A stretch of DNA of 5,269 bases from contig DOIX01000117.1 of NCBI GenBank assembly GCA_003511885.1, forward strand, positions 1-5,269, read 5' to 3'. The DNA is from Cyanobacteria bacterium UBA11153 (GTDB lineage: Bacteria; Cyanobacteriota; Cyanobacteriia; Cyanobacteriales; Coleofasciculaceae). The notes under the pieces were generated by a model. The model searched no databases and was not told the DNA's origin. It was given only the letters and a program-made list of their open reading frames with translations. This document shows, piece after piece, positions 1 through 5,213 of the stretch. Numbering within the stretch: position 1 is the stretch's first letter; each line of letters begins with the position of its first letter. The translations under genes were made by a program, and so were the position numbers.

Positions 1-2
1 GA

Positions 3-128
3 AAAGACTTTTTCAGCAAACCCAAATTAGTTGAATCTCTCCCAGAAATCTGGGATAAGTTGCCATTTAATATAACTAAAAATTTATTTATATTAATTTT
101 TAATAAAATAAAATTATATAATTTGTGA
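3..128 (+). CDS. Possible 3' end of an unidentified coding frame
   Basis: One plus-strand frame is open from the left edge (first full codon at 3) to a TGA at 126-128, giving about 41 residues. The first part (KDFFSKPKLVESLPEIWDKL) has a balanced, protein-like composition. The last 20 residues are coded by extremely AT-rich DNA (roughly 62-125) and read as I/N/K/L-rich, so the frame may only be running through spacer. A short inverted repeat, TCCCAG (40-45) with CTGGGA (50-55), lies inside it. I do not recognise the family. It could be a real C-terminus or chance, and only sequence to the left would decide. Confidence 0.25.
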   Translation, partial: KDFFSKPKLVESLPEIWDKLPFNITKNLFILIFNKIKLYNL

Positions 129-188
129 GGAGTAGGGAGTGGGCTATGGGGGTTGAGGAATTAACAATTAGGTTAGGGATGAGCGACG

Positions 189-776
189 TTAAGAATTCAG
201 CCTATCGAAAAAACAGCGCCGCCGCACAGCCTGACGCAACAAGACATGATACTCTTTCTCCTCAATAATATAAGCACCAAACCTTTCCAAATGAGGATTA
301 GTCATTTGAGCATCAAACAAGAGAAAACCGCGCGATCGCAATCTTTCTACTAATTTTACCATTGCTACCTTCGATCCTTCCGGAATCCGGTAAAACATAG
401 ATTCCCCAATAAAAGCACCGCCAATGACAATACCTAAAATTCCCCCTGCTAACTCATCCCCCAGCCAGGTTTCAAAACTAAAAGCCCAACCCTCTTCATA
501 AAGTGCCCAATAAATATCCCGCAGTTGTGGAGAAATCCAAGTACTTTCTCGATTAGCACAACCTGCAACCACAGTTTTAAAATCCCGATTAATCGCCACA
601 CTAAAACGTTGCTGATTCAAAACCCGTTGTAAAGATTTCGGATAGCGAAATCTTTCATCCAGGGGAATCAGCGCGCGTTTTCGGCTAGAATACCAATCTA
701 AAGTGCCACGATCGTCTGCCATCAAGAAGTAGCCTTGGGCATATCCATCAATAATTGCAGAAATGTCAAGTTTCAT
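189..776 (-). CDS. aat: Leucyl/phenylalanyl-tRNA-protein transferase (short cyanobacterial form)
   Basis: This cytoplasmic enzyme moves Leu or Phe from aminoacyl-tRNA to the N-terminus of proteins starting with Arg or Lys, marking them for ClpS/Clp degradation by the N-end rule. The 195-residue product shows the family pattern in order: DWYSSRKRALIP (27-38), matching the WWSPxPRAVL block; TWISPQLRDIY (79-89); FSFETWLGDELAGGILG (99-115); FIGESMF (122-128); GSK (134-136); and FDAQMTNPHLERFGA (154-168). Glu125, Asp155 and Gln157 fall where the E. coli enzyme has its catalytic Glu156, Asp186 and Gln188. It is about 40 residues shorter than the 234-residue E. coli protein because the N-terminal lead-in is absent. 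The ATG at 774-776 has no clear Shine-Dalgarno sequence. A perfect -10 box and a hairpin lie immediately upstream. The gene stands alone, with its 3' end facing the left edge. Family assignment is firm. Confidence 0.93.
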   Translation of the reverse strand: MKLDISAIIDGYAQGYFLMADDRGTLDWYSSRKRALIPLDERFRYPKSLQRVLNQQRFSVAINRDFKTVVAGCANRESTWISPQLRDIYWALYEEGWAFSFETWLGDELAGGILGIVIGGAFIGESMFYRIPEGSKVAMVKLVERLRSRGFLLFDAQMTNPHLERFGAYIIEEKEYHVLLRQAVRRRCFFDRLNS

Positions 777-798
777 AGCGTTGACATGACACTGAATA

Positions 799-823
799 CT
801 GATAGATGGGTGTCATCTATCAG
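799..823 (-). promoter_or_regulatory. Stem-loop in the aat leader
   Basis: CTGATAGATG (799-808) and CATCTATCAG (814-823) are perfect 10-bp inverted arms around a 5-nt loop, GGTGT. The loop and stem base GTGTCAT (810-816) are also complementary to ATGACAC (786-792), which lies 9 nt before the aat start codon. A pseudoknot or alternative fold near the translation start is therefore possible. There is no U-tract, so this is not an intrinsic terminator. A stabilising or translation-controlling 5' structure is a reasonable inference only. Confidence 0.5.
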
Positions 824-832
824 CGTTCCAGT

Positions 833-838
833 ATTATA
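833..838 (-). promoter_or_regulatory. Candidate -10 box of the aat promoter
   Basis: Read on the minus strand, 838-833 is a perfect TATAAT directly preceded by TG. No -35 hexamer sits at the usual 16-18 bp upstream, so this would be a -10-only type of promoter. A start site about 7 nt downstream (near 826) would give a leader of about 50 nt before the aat ATG. That leader would begin almost directly with the hairpin at 799-823. The site is inferred from sequence match and position. Confidence 0.45.
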
Positions 839-975
839 CATGATTTACTGGTAAGATGCTTGAGATTAATCTAAACCAGTTAAACTAGATTCACCCTGAC
901 CATTCAAAATATAGCCTTCGCTTTGATATGTTAGGACATCTGAAAACGCTAAAAGCAATTCACAGCAGGCATTTG

Positions 976-996
976 ACTTTTAACTTCTAACTTTTG
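976..996. repeat. Three degenerate heptamer repeats (ACTTYTR)
   Basis: Three consecutive 7-bp units, ACTTTTA, ACTTCTA and ACTTTTG, lie 20-40 bp before the start of the plus-strand gene at 1016. They resemble the short tandemly repeated heptamers scattered through spacers of filamentous cyanobacteria. A function is not evident. Confidence 0.5.
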
Positions 997-1015
997 ACCG
1001 AATGACTTTTGCTAT

Positions 1016-1345
1016 ATGGCTGAACCAATTTTACCGATTACCCTGCCACCAGTCACCAATCCCCAACAAGAAGGGGAATGGCTGCGAGAAGCGTTAGTTA
1101 ACTGGCTCGATAGAGAGTTTCTCCCAGAAGCAGTTAATCAAACAATTGCCAGTCGCGCCAGCCAAATCTTTATCCGCCAAAGGATGGAAGGTGAAAACGA
1201 TTTAGGTTCCCTGGTAATTGCCATTGTTACGGAAATGCAAGCTTTTGACTTCCGAGAAAGCTTTTATAGCGAATTCGCGATCGCGAATGCTGTCAGCGAT
1301 TTACTATTAGATAGTCTCGGTATCGATCGTTGTTGTGGTGGTTAG
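1016..1345 (+). CDS. Conserved-looking hypothetical protein, 109 residues
   Basis: I do not recognise a named family. The protein is acidic and soluble-looking, with no signal peptide and no convincing membrane segment. A Pro-rich head (residues 4-16: PILPITLPPVTNP) is followed by what look like four helices: about 18-36 (EGEWLREALVNWLDREF), 38-56, 63-77 and 81-101. The tail ends in CCGG with adjacent Cys106 and Cys107. Even amino-acid usage, an in-frame HIP1 site and a run of 109 sense codons support real coding. I chose the ATG at 1016-1018. An ATG at 1002 is in another frame, and no Shine-Dalgarno sequence is visible. The gene is divergent from aat, separated by 239 bp, and convergent with rpsN. 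A helical adaptor or assembly role would be a guess. It appears to be of the small conserved cyanobacterial type. Confidence 0.75.
   Translation: MAEPILPITLPPVTNPQQEGEWLREALVNWLDREFLPEAVNQTIASRASQIFIRQRMEGENDLGSLVIAIVTEMQAFDFRESFYSEFAIANAVSDLLLDSLGIDRCCGG
1273..1288. repeat. 16-bp perfect palindrome built on a HIP1 octamer
   Basis: ATTCGCGATCGCGAAT is a perfect palindrome with the HIP1 core GCGATCGC at 1277-1284. It lies within the 109-residue gene, encoding part of EFAIANA. HIP1 is greatly over-represented in many cyanobacterial genomes, and other copies here are at 332, 3124, 3193 and 3640. It is probably a genome-wide signature rather than a local operator. Confidence 0.7.
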
Positions 1346-1348
1346 TAG

Positions 1349-1369
1349 TTGTTGGTTGTTGGTTGTTGG
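1349..1369. repeat. Three perfect TTGTTGG heptamers
   Basis: TTGTTGG is repeated three times without error, starting 4 bp after the stop codon of the plus-strand gene and followed by a T-run (1370-1375). This is a short tandem heptamer repeat of the cyanobacterial kind. Its register GGTTGTT can pair, with a G-U wobble, with the AATAACC heptamers at 1537-1567. A tandem pair of TTTAGGCA (1408-1423) lies further on in the same spacer. The rest of the spacer (1424-1536) holds only a weak 6-bp hairpin, GGCTGT/ACAGCC, at 1483-1499. Confidence 0.75.
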
Positions 1370-1536
1370 TTTTTTATTGTTTATCGCTGGGGTAATTAGA
1401 GGCAATTTTTAGGCATTTAGGCATGAATTATATCTCAATATCTCTGCCTAGATTTGATGTGATTCTCGCCAATCTGTCTCAGGGCTGTACCAAACAGCCT
1501 CCAAGACGAAAGAGAATGGGATAGCAACTAATCAAG

Positions 1537-1567
1537 AATAACCAATAACCAGAAATAACCAATAATC
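1537..1567. repeat. AATAACC heptamer array beside the rpsN stop
   Basis: Units AATAACC (1537-1543), AATAACC (1544-1550), a 3-nt AGA spacer, AATAACC (1554-1560) and AATAATC (1561-1567) end 5 bp from the rpsN stop codon. On the minus strand they read GGTTATT. They are therefore the opposite-strand counterpart of the array at 1349-1369, one placed at the 3' end of each convergent gene. Confidence 0.7.
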
Positions 1568-1572
1568 ACCAA

Positions 1573-1875
1573 CTACCAGCTAGACTTGACTACACCTGGT
1601 AACAAACCCTTGTGTGCCCATTCTCGCAGGACGTTGCGAGATAAACCGAAATCGCGATAGTATCCACGAGGACGGCCTGTAACCCAACAACGATTGCGCA
1701 GACGAGTTGGGGCGCTATTGCGGGGTAACTGTTGAATTTTCCGATGAATCTCCATTTTCTGAGCCGGAGAATCAGCCTTATCAAACTCCTCCTTGAGAGC
1801 AGCCCGTTTGGCGGCATACTTATCGACAAGCTCTTGGCGGTGCTTTTCCCGCTCAATCATACTCTTTTTAGCCAT
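1573..1875 (-). CDS. rpsN: 30S ribosomal protein S14
   Basis: The 100-residue product is a component of the 30S head, binding 16S rRNA near S3, S10 and S19. It shows a basic helical N-terminal half ([20 protein letters not shown]) and the family signature near residues 54-74 ([20 protein letters not shown]). It ends in [20 protein letters not shown] plus KSSW, as cyanobacterial and plastid S14 proteins do. It lacks the CxxC pairs of the zinc-binding S14 form. The frame stays open 27 codons further upstream, but MAKK at 1873-1875 is the conserved start, and the extra residues do not resemble any S14. The gene is separate from a ribosomal operon, with both neighbours being unrelated genes. A candidate promoter lies 50-80 bp upstream. 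Confidence 0.96.
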   Translation of the reverse strand: MAKKSMIEREKHRQELVDKYAAKRAALKEEFDKADSPAQKMEIHRKIQQLPRNSAPTRLRNRCWVTGRPRGYYRDFGLSRNVLREWAHKGLLPGVVKSSW

Positions 1876-1927
1876 AAATCTTTGGCGTTTCCCGAAATAA
1901 ACACAATATCTTGATCCTGACCTATTA

Positions 1928-1956
1928 AGAATATCTTGGCACGATCGATTCTGCAA
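1928..1956 (-). promoter_or_regulatory. Candidate rpsN promoter
   Basis: On the minus strand a -35-like TTGCAG (1956-1951) is followed after exactly 17 bp by a -10-like TATTCT (1933-1928). A start near 1921 would give a leader of about 45 nt before the rpsN ATG. Each box matches consensus at 4 of 6 positions. The call rests on the spacing and on the gene needing its own promoter. Confidence 0.35.
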
Positions 1957-2011
1957 CTCTTTGGGTCACATTGCCTTCCTATGTTGATGTTGATGGGGAC
2001 GATACTGCCAA

Positions 2012-2129
2012 GGGAGAGGCCGAGGGTGTGTCAACTGTGGCCTAGTTTTCCAGGCAAGGTGGTGGGTTGACCTCTCCCCCGTAAAGATGTGGGGATTACG
2101 GAAGTCCCCCTAAAGGCGGGGTAACTTCC
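2012..2129. repeat. Cluster of nested inverted repeats, possible mobile-element remnant or structured RNA
   Basis: No gene is visible between rpsN and ndhB, but the spacer is dense with dyads. GGGAGAGG (2012-2019) plus TCAAC (2031-2035) pairs with GTTGACCTCTCCC (2066-2078), giving a 13-bp stem with an 11-nt bulge. CCGTAA (2079-2084) pairs with TTACGG (2096-2101). GGAAGT (2100-2105) plus CCCC pairs with GGGG (2118-2121) and ACTTCC (2124-2129). C-rich and G-rich palindromes of this sort are typical of the ends of IS200/IS605-type elements and of the small palindromic elements derived from them. No transposase is present, and the family link is inference. Confidence 0.45.
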
Positions 2130-2140
2130 TTATAACAGAT

Positions 2141-2172
2141 AAAAAAAAATGCTTGACTCGATTGAGTCAAGC
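2141..2172 (-). terminator. Intrinsic terminator of ndhB
   Basis: GCTTGACTC (2151-2159) and GAGTCAAGC (2164-2172) form a perfect 9-bp stem with a 4-nt loop. On the minus strand the stem is followed by a 9-nt T-tract (complement of the A-run 2141-2149). It begins 27 bp after the ndhB stop codon. This is a textbook Rho-independent terminator oriented for ndhB. Confidence 0.92.
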
Positions 2173-2198
2173 GTGGCGAGGTTCAAATCGAGTAGTAG

Positions 2199-3785
2199 TT
2201 AATTAATTTGAGATTCAGATAGAGGTGAATCCACTACCATGGAAACTACTGGTTGTGTCTGTACTTCTGTTGAAATTACAGAGGGTTGCAAAATGGGTGT
2301 ATTAGTAACAGCATTATTTGCCACAGTAATGAGGGGATTAGATAAAATCCCAGCGATAGAAGTAGCAATTACTGAAATAATTAAACCCACTTGCAAGGGA
2401 CGCATTCCTGGTAAATCCCAGCGGACTTCTGGGTAATTTTTGACGGCTTCTGACATTTCTTGCGGCTCTTTTACTACCATCATCTTGATGACGCGGATGT
2501 AGTAGTAAATTGACACGACACTCGTAAGTAATCCCAGCAAGACTAATGTATATAATCCTGCTTGCCAGCCTGCCCAAAATAGGTAAATTTTACCGAAGAA
2601 TCCAGCTAGAGGAGGAATGCCTCCAAGGGAAAGCAAAGAAATACTTAATCCCAGAGTTAACAGAGCATCTTTCTGATATAAACCAGCATACTCGCTAATT
2701 TGATCTGTTCCTGTCCGGAGGCTGAAAAGAATTACACAGGCAAAGCCACCTAGGTTCATAAACAGGTAAAGTAGCATGTAGAAAATCATGCTCGAATACC
2801 CGGCATCTGTGCCAGCGATTAAACCAATCATGACAAAGCCAGCTTGCCCAATGGAAGAATAGGCGAGGAGCCGTTTCATGCTGCTTTGGGTGAGGGCAAC
2901 CACATTCCCTAAAACCATACTTAAGATGGCAAGGGCAGTAAATACAAAATGCCATTGCTCGGTAACGGCGGGGAAGGCGGTGACGAGTAGGCGAATAGCG
3001 AGGGCAAATCCTGCTGCTTTGGAGCCAACAGAGAGGAAGGCGACTACTGGTGTGGGCGAGCCTTCGTAAACGTCAGGTGTCCATTGGTGGAAAGGTACAG
3101 CAGAAATTTTAAAGGCAATACCTGCGATCGCAAAGACTAAAGCGATTAAAATGGCTAAAGATTGACCGTTACCGAGATTAGCGATACCTTCTGCGATCGC
3201 ATTGAGGTTTGTCTCGCCTCCAGATAAACCATACAGTAAGGATACCCCATAGAGAAATACTGCGGAACTAGATGCTCCAATCAGGAGGTATTTCAAAGCC
3301 GCTTCATTGGAACGGGAATCCCGCTTGGTGTACCCTGTAATCAGATAAGAGGAGATACTCAGGGTTTCCAGGGAGATAAAAATTGTCACTAATTCATTTG
3401 CACCACAGAGGAACATTGCTCCCAGGGTAGCGGTAAGTAAAATAGCGACAAATTCGGCTAAAGCTGTCCCCGTCTGCTGGATGTAGCGAATCGACATCAA
3501 AATGGTGACAGCAGTAGATAGGGCGATGATACCGCGAAAGACGATACTCAGCGCGTCTCCGTTGAAGCTTCCCAGAAAGGCGACGGTATCGGTAAGATTC
3601 CATGCCCAGTATAGGGAAAAGACGGAGGCGAGTAAACCTGCGATCGCCACGTAGGAAACTGAGATGGCGGCTTTTTTGCCTGAAATTAAGTCGATGGTTA
3701 AAACGAGGAGGAGGGTAATGAGGACTATTCCCTCTGGCAGTATGATTCCAGCATTAAGCTGGGCAGCAAGTGTGGCAAAATCCAT
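2199..3785 (-). CDS. ndhB: NAD(P)H-quinone oxidoreductase subunit 2 (NdhB)
   Basis: NdhB is a proton-pumping, antiporter-like membrane subunit (NuoN homologue) of thylakoid NDH-1, which passes ferredoxin electrons to plastoquinone for respiration, cyclic electron flow and CO2 uptake. The 528 residues contain about 14 membrane helices. The proton-channel residues expected for this family are visible: Glu140 in [11 protein letters not shown], Lys226 in [18 protein letters not shown], Lys256 in SVGSKAAGF, Lys304 in [16 protein letters not shown] and Lys399 in [13 protein letters not shown]. The ATG at 3785 gives the conserved head [19 protein letters not shown]. No clear ribosome-binding site or promoter was found in the short leader. 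A Ser/Thr/Val-rich tail of about 40 residues follows the last helix. The gene stands alone with its own terminator, as is usual for cyanobacterial ndhB. Confidence 0.97.
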   Translation of the reverse strand: MDFATLAAQLNAGIILPEGIVLITLLLVLTIDLISGKKAAISVSYVAIAGLLASVFSLYWAWNLTDTVAFLGSFNGDALSIVFRGIIALSTAVTILMSIRYIQQTGTALAEFVAILLTATLGAMFLCGANELVTIFISLETLSISSYLITGYTKRDSRSNEAALKYLLIGASSSAVFLYGVSLLYGLSGGETNLNAIAEGIANLGNGQSLAILIALVFAIAGIAFKISAVPFHQWTPDVYEGSPTPVVAFLSVGSKAAGFALAIRLLVTAFPAVTEQWHFVFTALAILSMVLGNVVALTQSSMKRLLAYSSIGQAGFVMIGLIAGTDAGYSSMIFYMLLYLFMNLGGFACVILFSLRTGTDQISEYAGLYQKDALLTLGLSISLLSLGGIPPLAGFFGKIYLFWAGWQAGLYTLVLLGLLTSVVSIYYYIRVIKMMVVKEPQEMSEAVKNYPEVRWDLPGMRPLQVGLIISVIATSIAGILSNPLITVANNAVTNTPILQPSVISTEVQTQPVVSMVVDSPLSESQIN

Positions 3786-3911
3786 AGTTTCTATTGGTAT
3801 TGTCTATGGTTGGGTCGGTATCAATGTTAACTTTCTTTAATCTTATCGGCGATTGTCGCGTTTTTGAGGGAAATGTTTGGTGGGGGTGTGTTGGAGGTGT
3901 TTTTTTTTTTA

Positions 3912-3949
3912 CGCAAAGGGCGCAAAGGGTAGCGCAAAGGGCGCAAAGG
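3912..3949. repeat. Four copies of a CGCAAAGGG 9-mer between T-tracts
   Basis: CGCAAAGGG occurs at 3912-3920, 3921-3929 and 3933-3941, with a final CGCAAAGG at 3942-3949. A 3-bp TAG separates the two pairs. An 11-T run (3900-3910) and a 7-T run (3950-3956) flank the block. It lies 115-165 bp upstream of the ndhB start and 30 bp after the end of the preceding minus-strand gene. Similar GCAAAG-type repeats are, as I recall, scattered in cyanobacterial spacers. The rest of the spacer (3786-3899) shows no supported feature. Confidence 0.85.
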
Positions 3950-3978
3950 TTTTTTTGGATATTACTGGATATATGGCG

Positions 3979-4434
3979 CTAGGCTATGGTGTATTTAGCG
4001 TTAGCAATTTCTGTAAATATTGAACAATCAATTATCCATCTTCTGAATATGTGAATGGATTGACGGGCGTTTTTATATAATTCGATGGCATCAATTGTCA
4101 GCGTGCAGGGAGAGAGGAGTTTGGCGATGGGATAACGACTGTTGGGAGGATCTGGTATGCTTTTAGAAATTATCCCTACTATGGCAACCAAATGATTTTC
4201 GTACATGGCGATTTCCTTGGCGGGGCGGATGGCTTTTTTGTGCCATGTTGGGTAGAGATATACACCTGTTCCATCTGGTAAAATAACTGCTACATTACCT
4301 TCATAGATGGGTGGGGATAAGTTGAAAGGATTGTAGCGAACATCTTTTTGGGTATATTTTCCTATTACTATAACTTTTTGTCTGTGATATTTGTTAACTT
4401 CAGCTTTGGTGAGAATAATTGGTAATTTTTTCAT
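3979..4434 (-). CDS. Hypothetical protein with a possible OB-like beta-barrel, 151 residues
   Basis: I do not recognise a named family. From the ATG at 4432-4434 the protein starts MKKLPIILTKAEVNKYH. It continues with alternating beta-strand-like segments: KVIVIGKYTQKDVRYNP (about 20-36), EGNVAVILPDGTGVYLYP (about 45-62), the Trp-His block TWHKKAIRPAKEIAMYENH (63-81) and LVAIVGIISKSIPDPP (82-97), then SPCTLTIDAIELY (108-120). The layout, with a G-Y-T strand, a D-G-T turn and a later V-G strand, resembles a small OB-like barrel. There is no signal peptide or membrane helix. The frame also opens 17 codons upstream from a GTG inside a hairpin, a less likely start. It lies 71 bp downstream of the L,D-transpeptidase gene on the same strand. 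The C-terminal 25 residues look less conserved. Confidence 0.7.
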   Translation of the reverse strand: MKKLPIILTKAEVNKYHRQKVIVIGKYTQKDVRYNPFNLSPPIYEGNVAVILPDGTGVYLYPTWHKKAIRPAKEIAMYENHLVAIVGIISKSIPDPPNSRYPIAKLLSPCTLTIDAIELYKNARQSIHIFRRWIIDCSIFTEIANAKYTIA

Positions 4435-4467
4435 ATAATTTAGATTTTCGGTTAATTGCGACAATCC

Positions 4468-4489
4468 GACAGTGGTTTTAACCACTGTC
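4468..4489 (-). other. Perfect stem-loop between two co-directional genes
   Basis: GACAGTGGT (4468-4476) and ACCACTGTC (4481-4489) form a perfect 9-bp stem around a 4-nt TTTA loop. On the minus strand it follows the L,D-transpeptidase stop codon by 16 bp and precedes the next ATG by about 33 bp. No T-tract follows it, so it is not a standard intrinsic terminator. It may protect or process the upstream mRNA end, or be a dispersed palindrome. Confidence 0.6.
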
Positions 4490-4505
4490 TCACAGCTTAA
4501 GTCCT

Positions 4506-5213
4506 CTAGTGGATAATCTCAACTTTAGTCCCTTGTTGTACTACCTGATAAAGTTCATCCACATCTTGATTCTTCAAAGAAATACATCCCCAAGTCCAAT
4601 TTGAACGTTTATCGATTAAATTATCTTCACCCGCAGGTACGCCATGAATCCCGACTTCGCTGCCGATGGTGTCGCTAACATTAATCTTTCCTGCCATTTT
4701 CGATTGAAAATGCTTCTGCCATGATTGTTTGGTGGGATAGTCTAGCCAGAGAAATTTTGACCAGTTGGGGTGAGGATATAAGTCTCGGATTTGAAAGATT
4801 CCTTCGGGAGTTTTCAAGTCGCCTTCTTTTAATTTGTCTGCTACTGGATTTTTGCCGAATACTACGGGGTAGGATTTGATGGGCTGGTGATTGTAATATA
4901 GGATTAATCGATATTGGGATTTCTCTATTAAAATGGATGTTTGGCTTTTGTCGATAGTCGATGCACCGATAATTTGAGAAATTGGTTGGTTATTGTTTAA
5001 TATCTCGTTACCTGTTGGTGGAGTATGTAAAGTTTCTTTGGCGTTACAGTTATTGAGGCAAATGAGACTGAGAAGAGAAGGTAGAGGGGGAAGATATCCC
5101 AAGCGAATGAGTGGGATGTATAGAGCTAAAGTGGTGAAGGATAAAATTGCGATCCCGAAGCGCGTCAGAGGTATCGCGAAAATAGTTCGTTTGGCTTGGG
5201 GTGCTAGTTTCAT
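4506..5213 (-). CDS. Membrane-anchored L,D-transpeptidase (YkuD domain)
   Basis: YkuD enzymes act outside the plasma membrane on peptidoglycan, making 3-3 cross-links or related peptide exchanges through a catalytic cysteine. From the ATG at 5213 the 235-residue product has a KR-containing head (8-9), a hydrophobic anchor or signal segment (about 19-36), a Pro/Asn-rich linker and a YkuD domain from about 92 to 234. Domain motifs are KEGDLKTPEGIF (129-140), IHG (189-191, His190) and NWTWGCISLKNQDVDELY (205-222, catalytic Cys210). The usual S/T-H-G-C has Trp in place of the middle His. The start is uncertain: the frame continues through a TTG at 5252 and remains open to the right edge (last readable residues DFFPNL), so the true start may be outside. 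The ATG lacks a clear ribosome-binding site. The gene may be co-transcribed with the downstream unknown gene. Confidence 0.9.
   Translation of the reverse strand: MKLAPQAKRTIFAIPLTRFGIAILSFTTLALYIPLIRLGYLPPLPSLLSLICLNNCNAKETLHTPPTGNEILNNNQPISQIIGASTIDKSQTSILIEKSQYRLILYYNHQPIKSYPVVFGKNPVADKLKEGDLKTPEGIFQIRDLYPHPNWSKFLWLDYPTKQSWQKHFQSKMAGKINVSDTIGSEVGIHGVPAGEDNLIDKRSNWTWGCISLKNQDVDELYQVVQQGTKVEIIH

Noticed and set aside
40..55. Terminator for a gene entering from the left edge
   Set aside because: The 6-bp stem is not followed by a T-tract on either strand and may lie within a coding frame.
1483..1499. Intrinsic terminator between the convergent genes
   Set aside because: Only a 6-bp GGCTGT/ACAGCC stem, with no T-tract on either strand.
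1349..1567. CRISPR array
   Set aside because: Repeat units are 7 bp with no unique spacers of regular length; these are short tandem repeats.
1590..1914. Open frames overlapping rpsN in other frames
   Set aside because: Shadow frames of a well-identified ribosomal protein gene.
1876..1956. N-terminal extension of rpsN by 27 codons to a start at 1956
   Set aside because: The extra residues do not look like S14, the conserved MAKK start is at 1875, and the extension overlaps the candidate promoter.
2239..3603. Several 60-90-codon open frames on both strands across ndhB
   Set aside because: They lie inside the firmly identified ndhB frame and have unlikely compositions (many Cys/His/Trp), so they are shadows.
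3794..3982. Plus-strand 62-codon open frame reading through the 9-bp repeats (TQRAQRVAQRAQR)
   Set aside because: The peptide is an artefact of the tandem repeat and poly-T runs; the region is the spacer upstream of ndhB.
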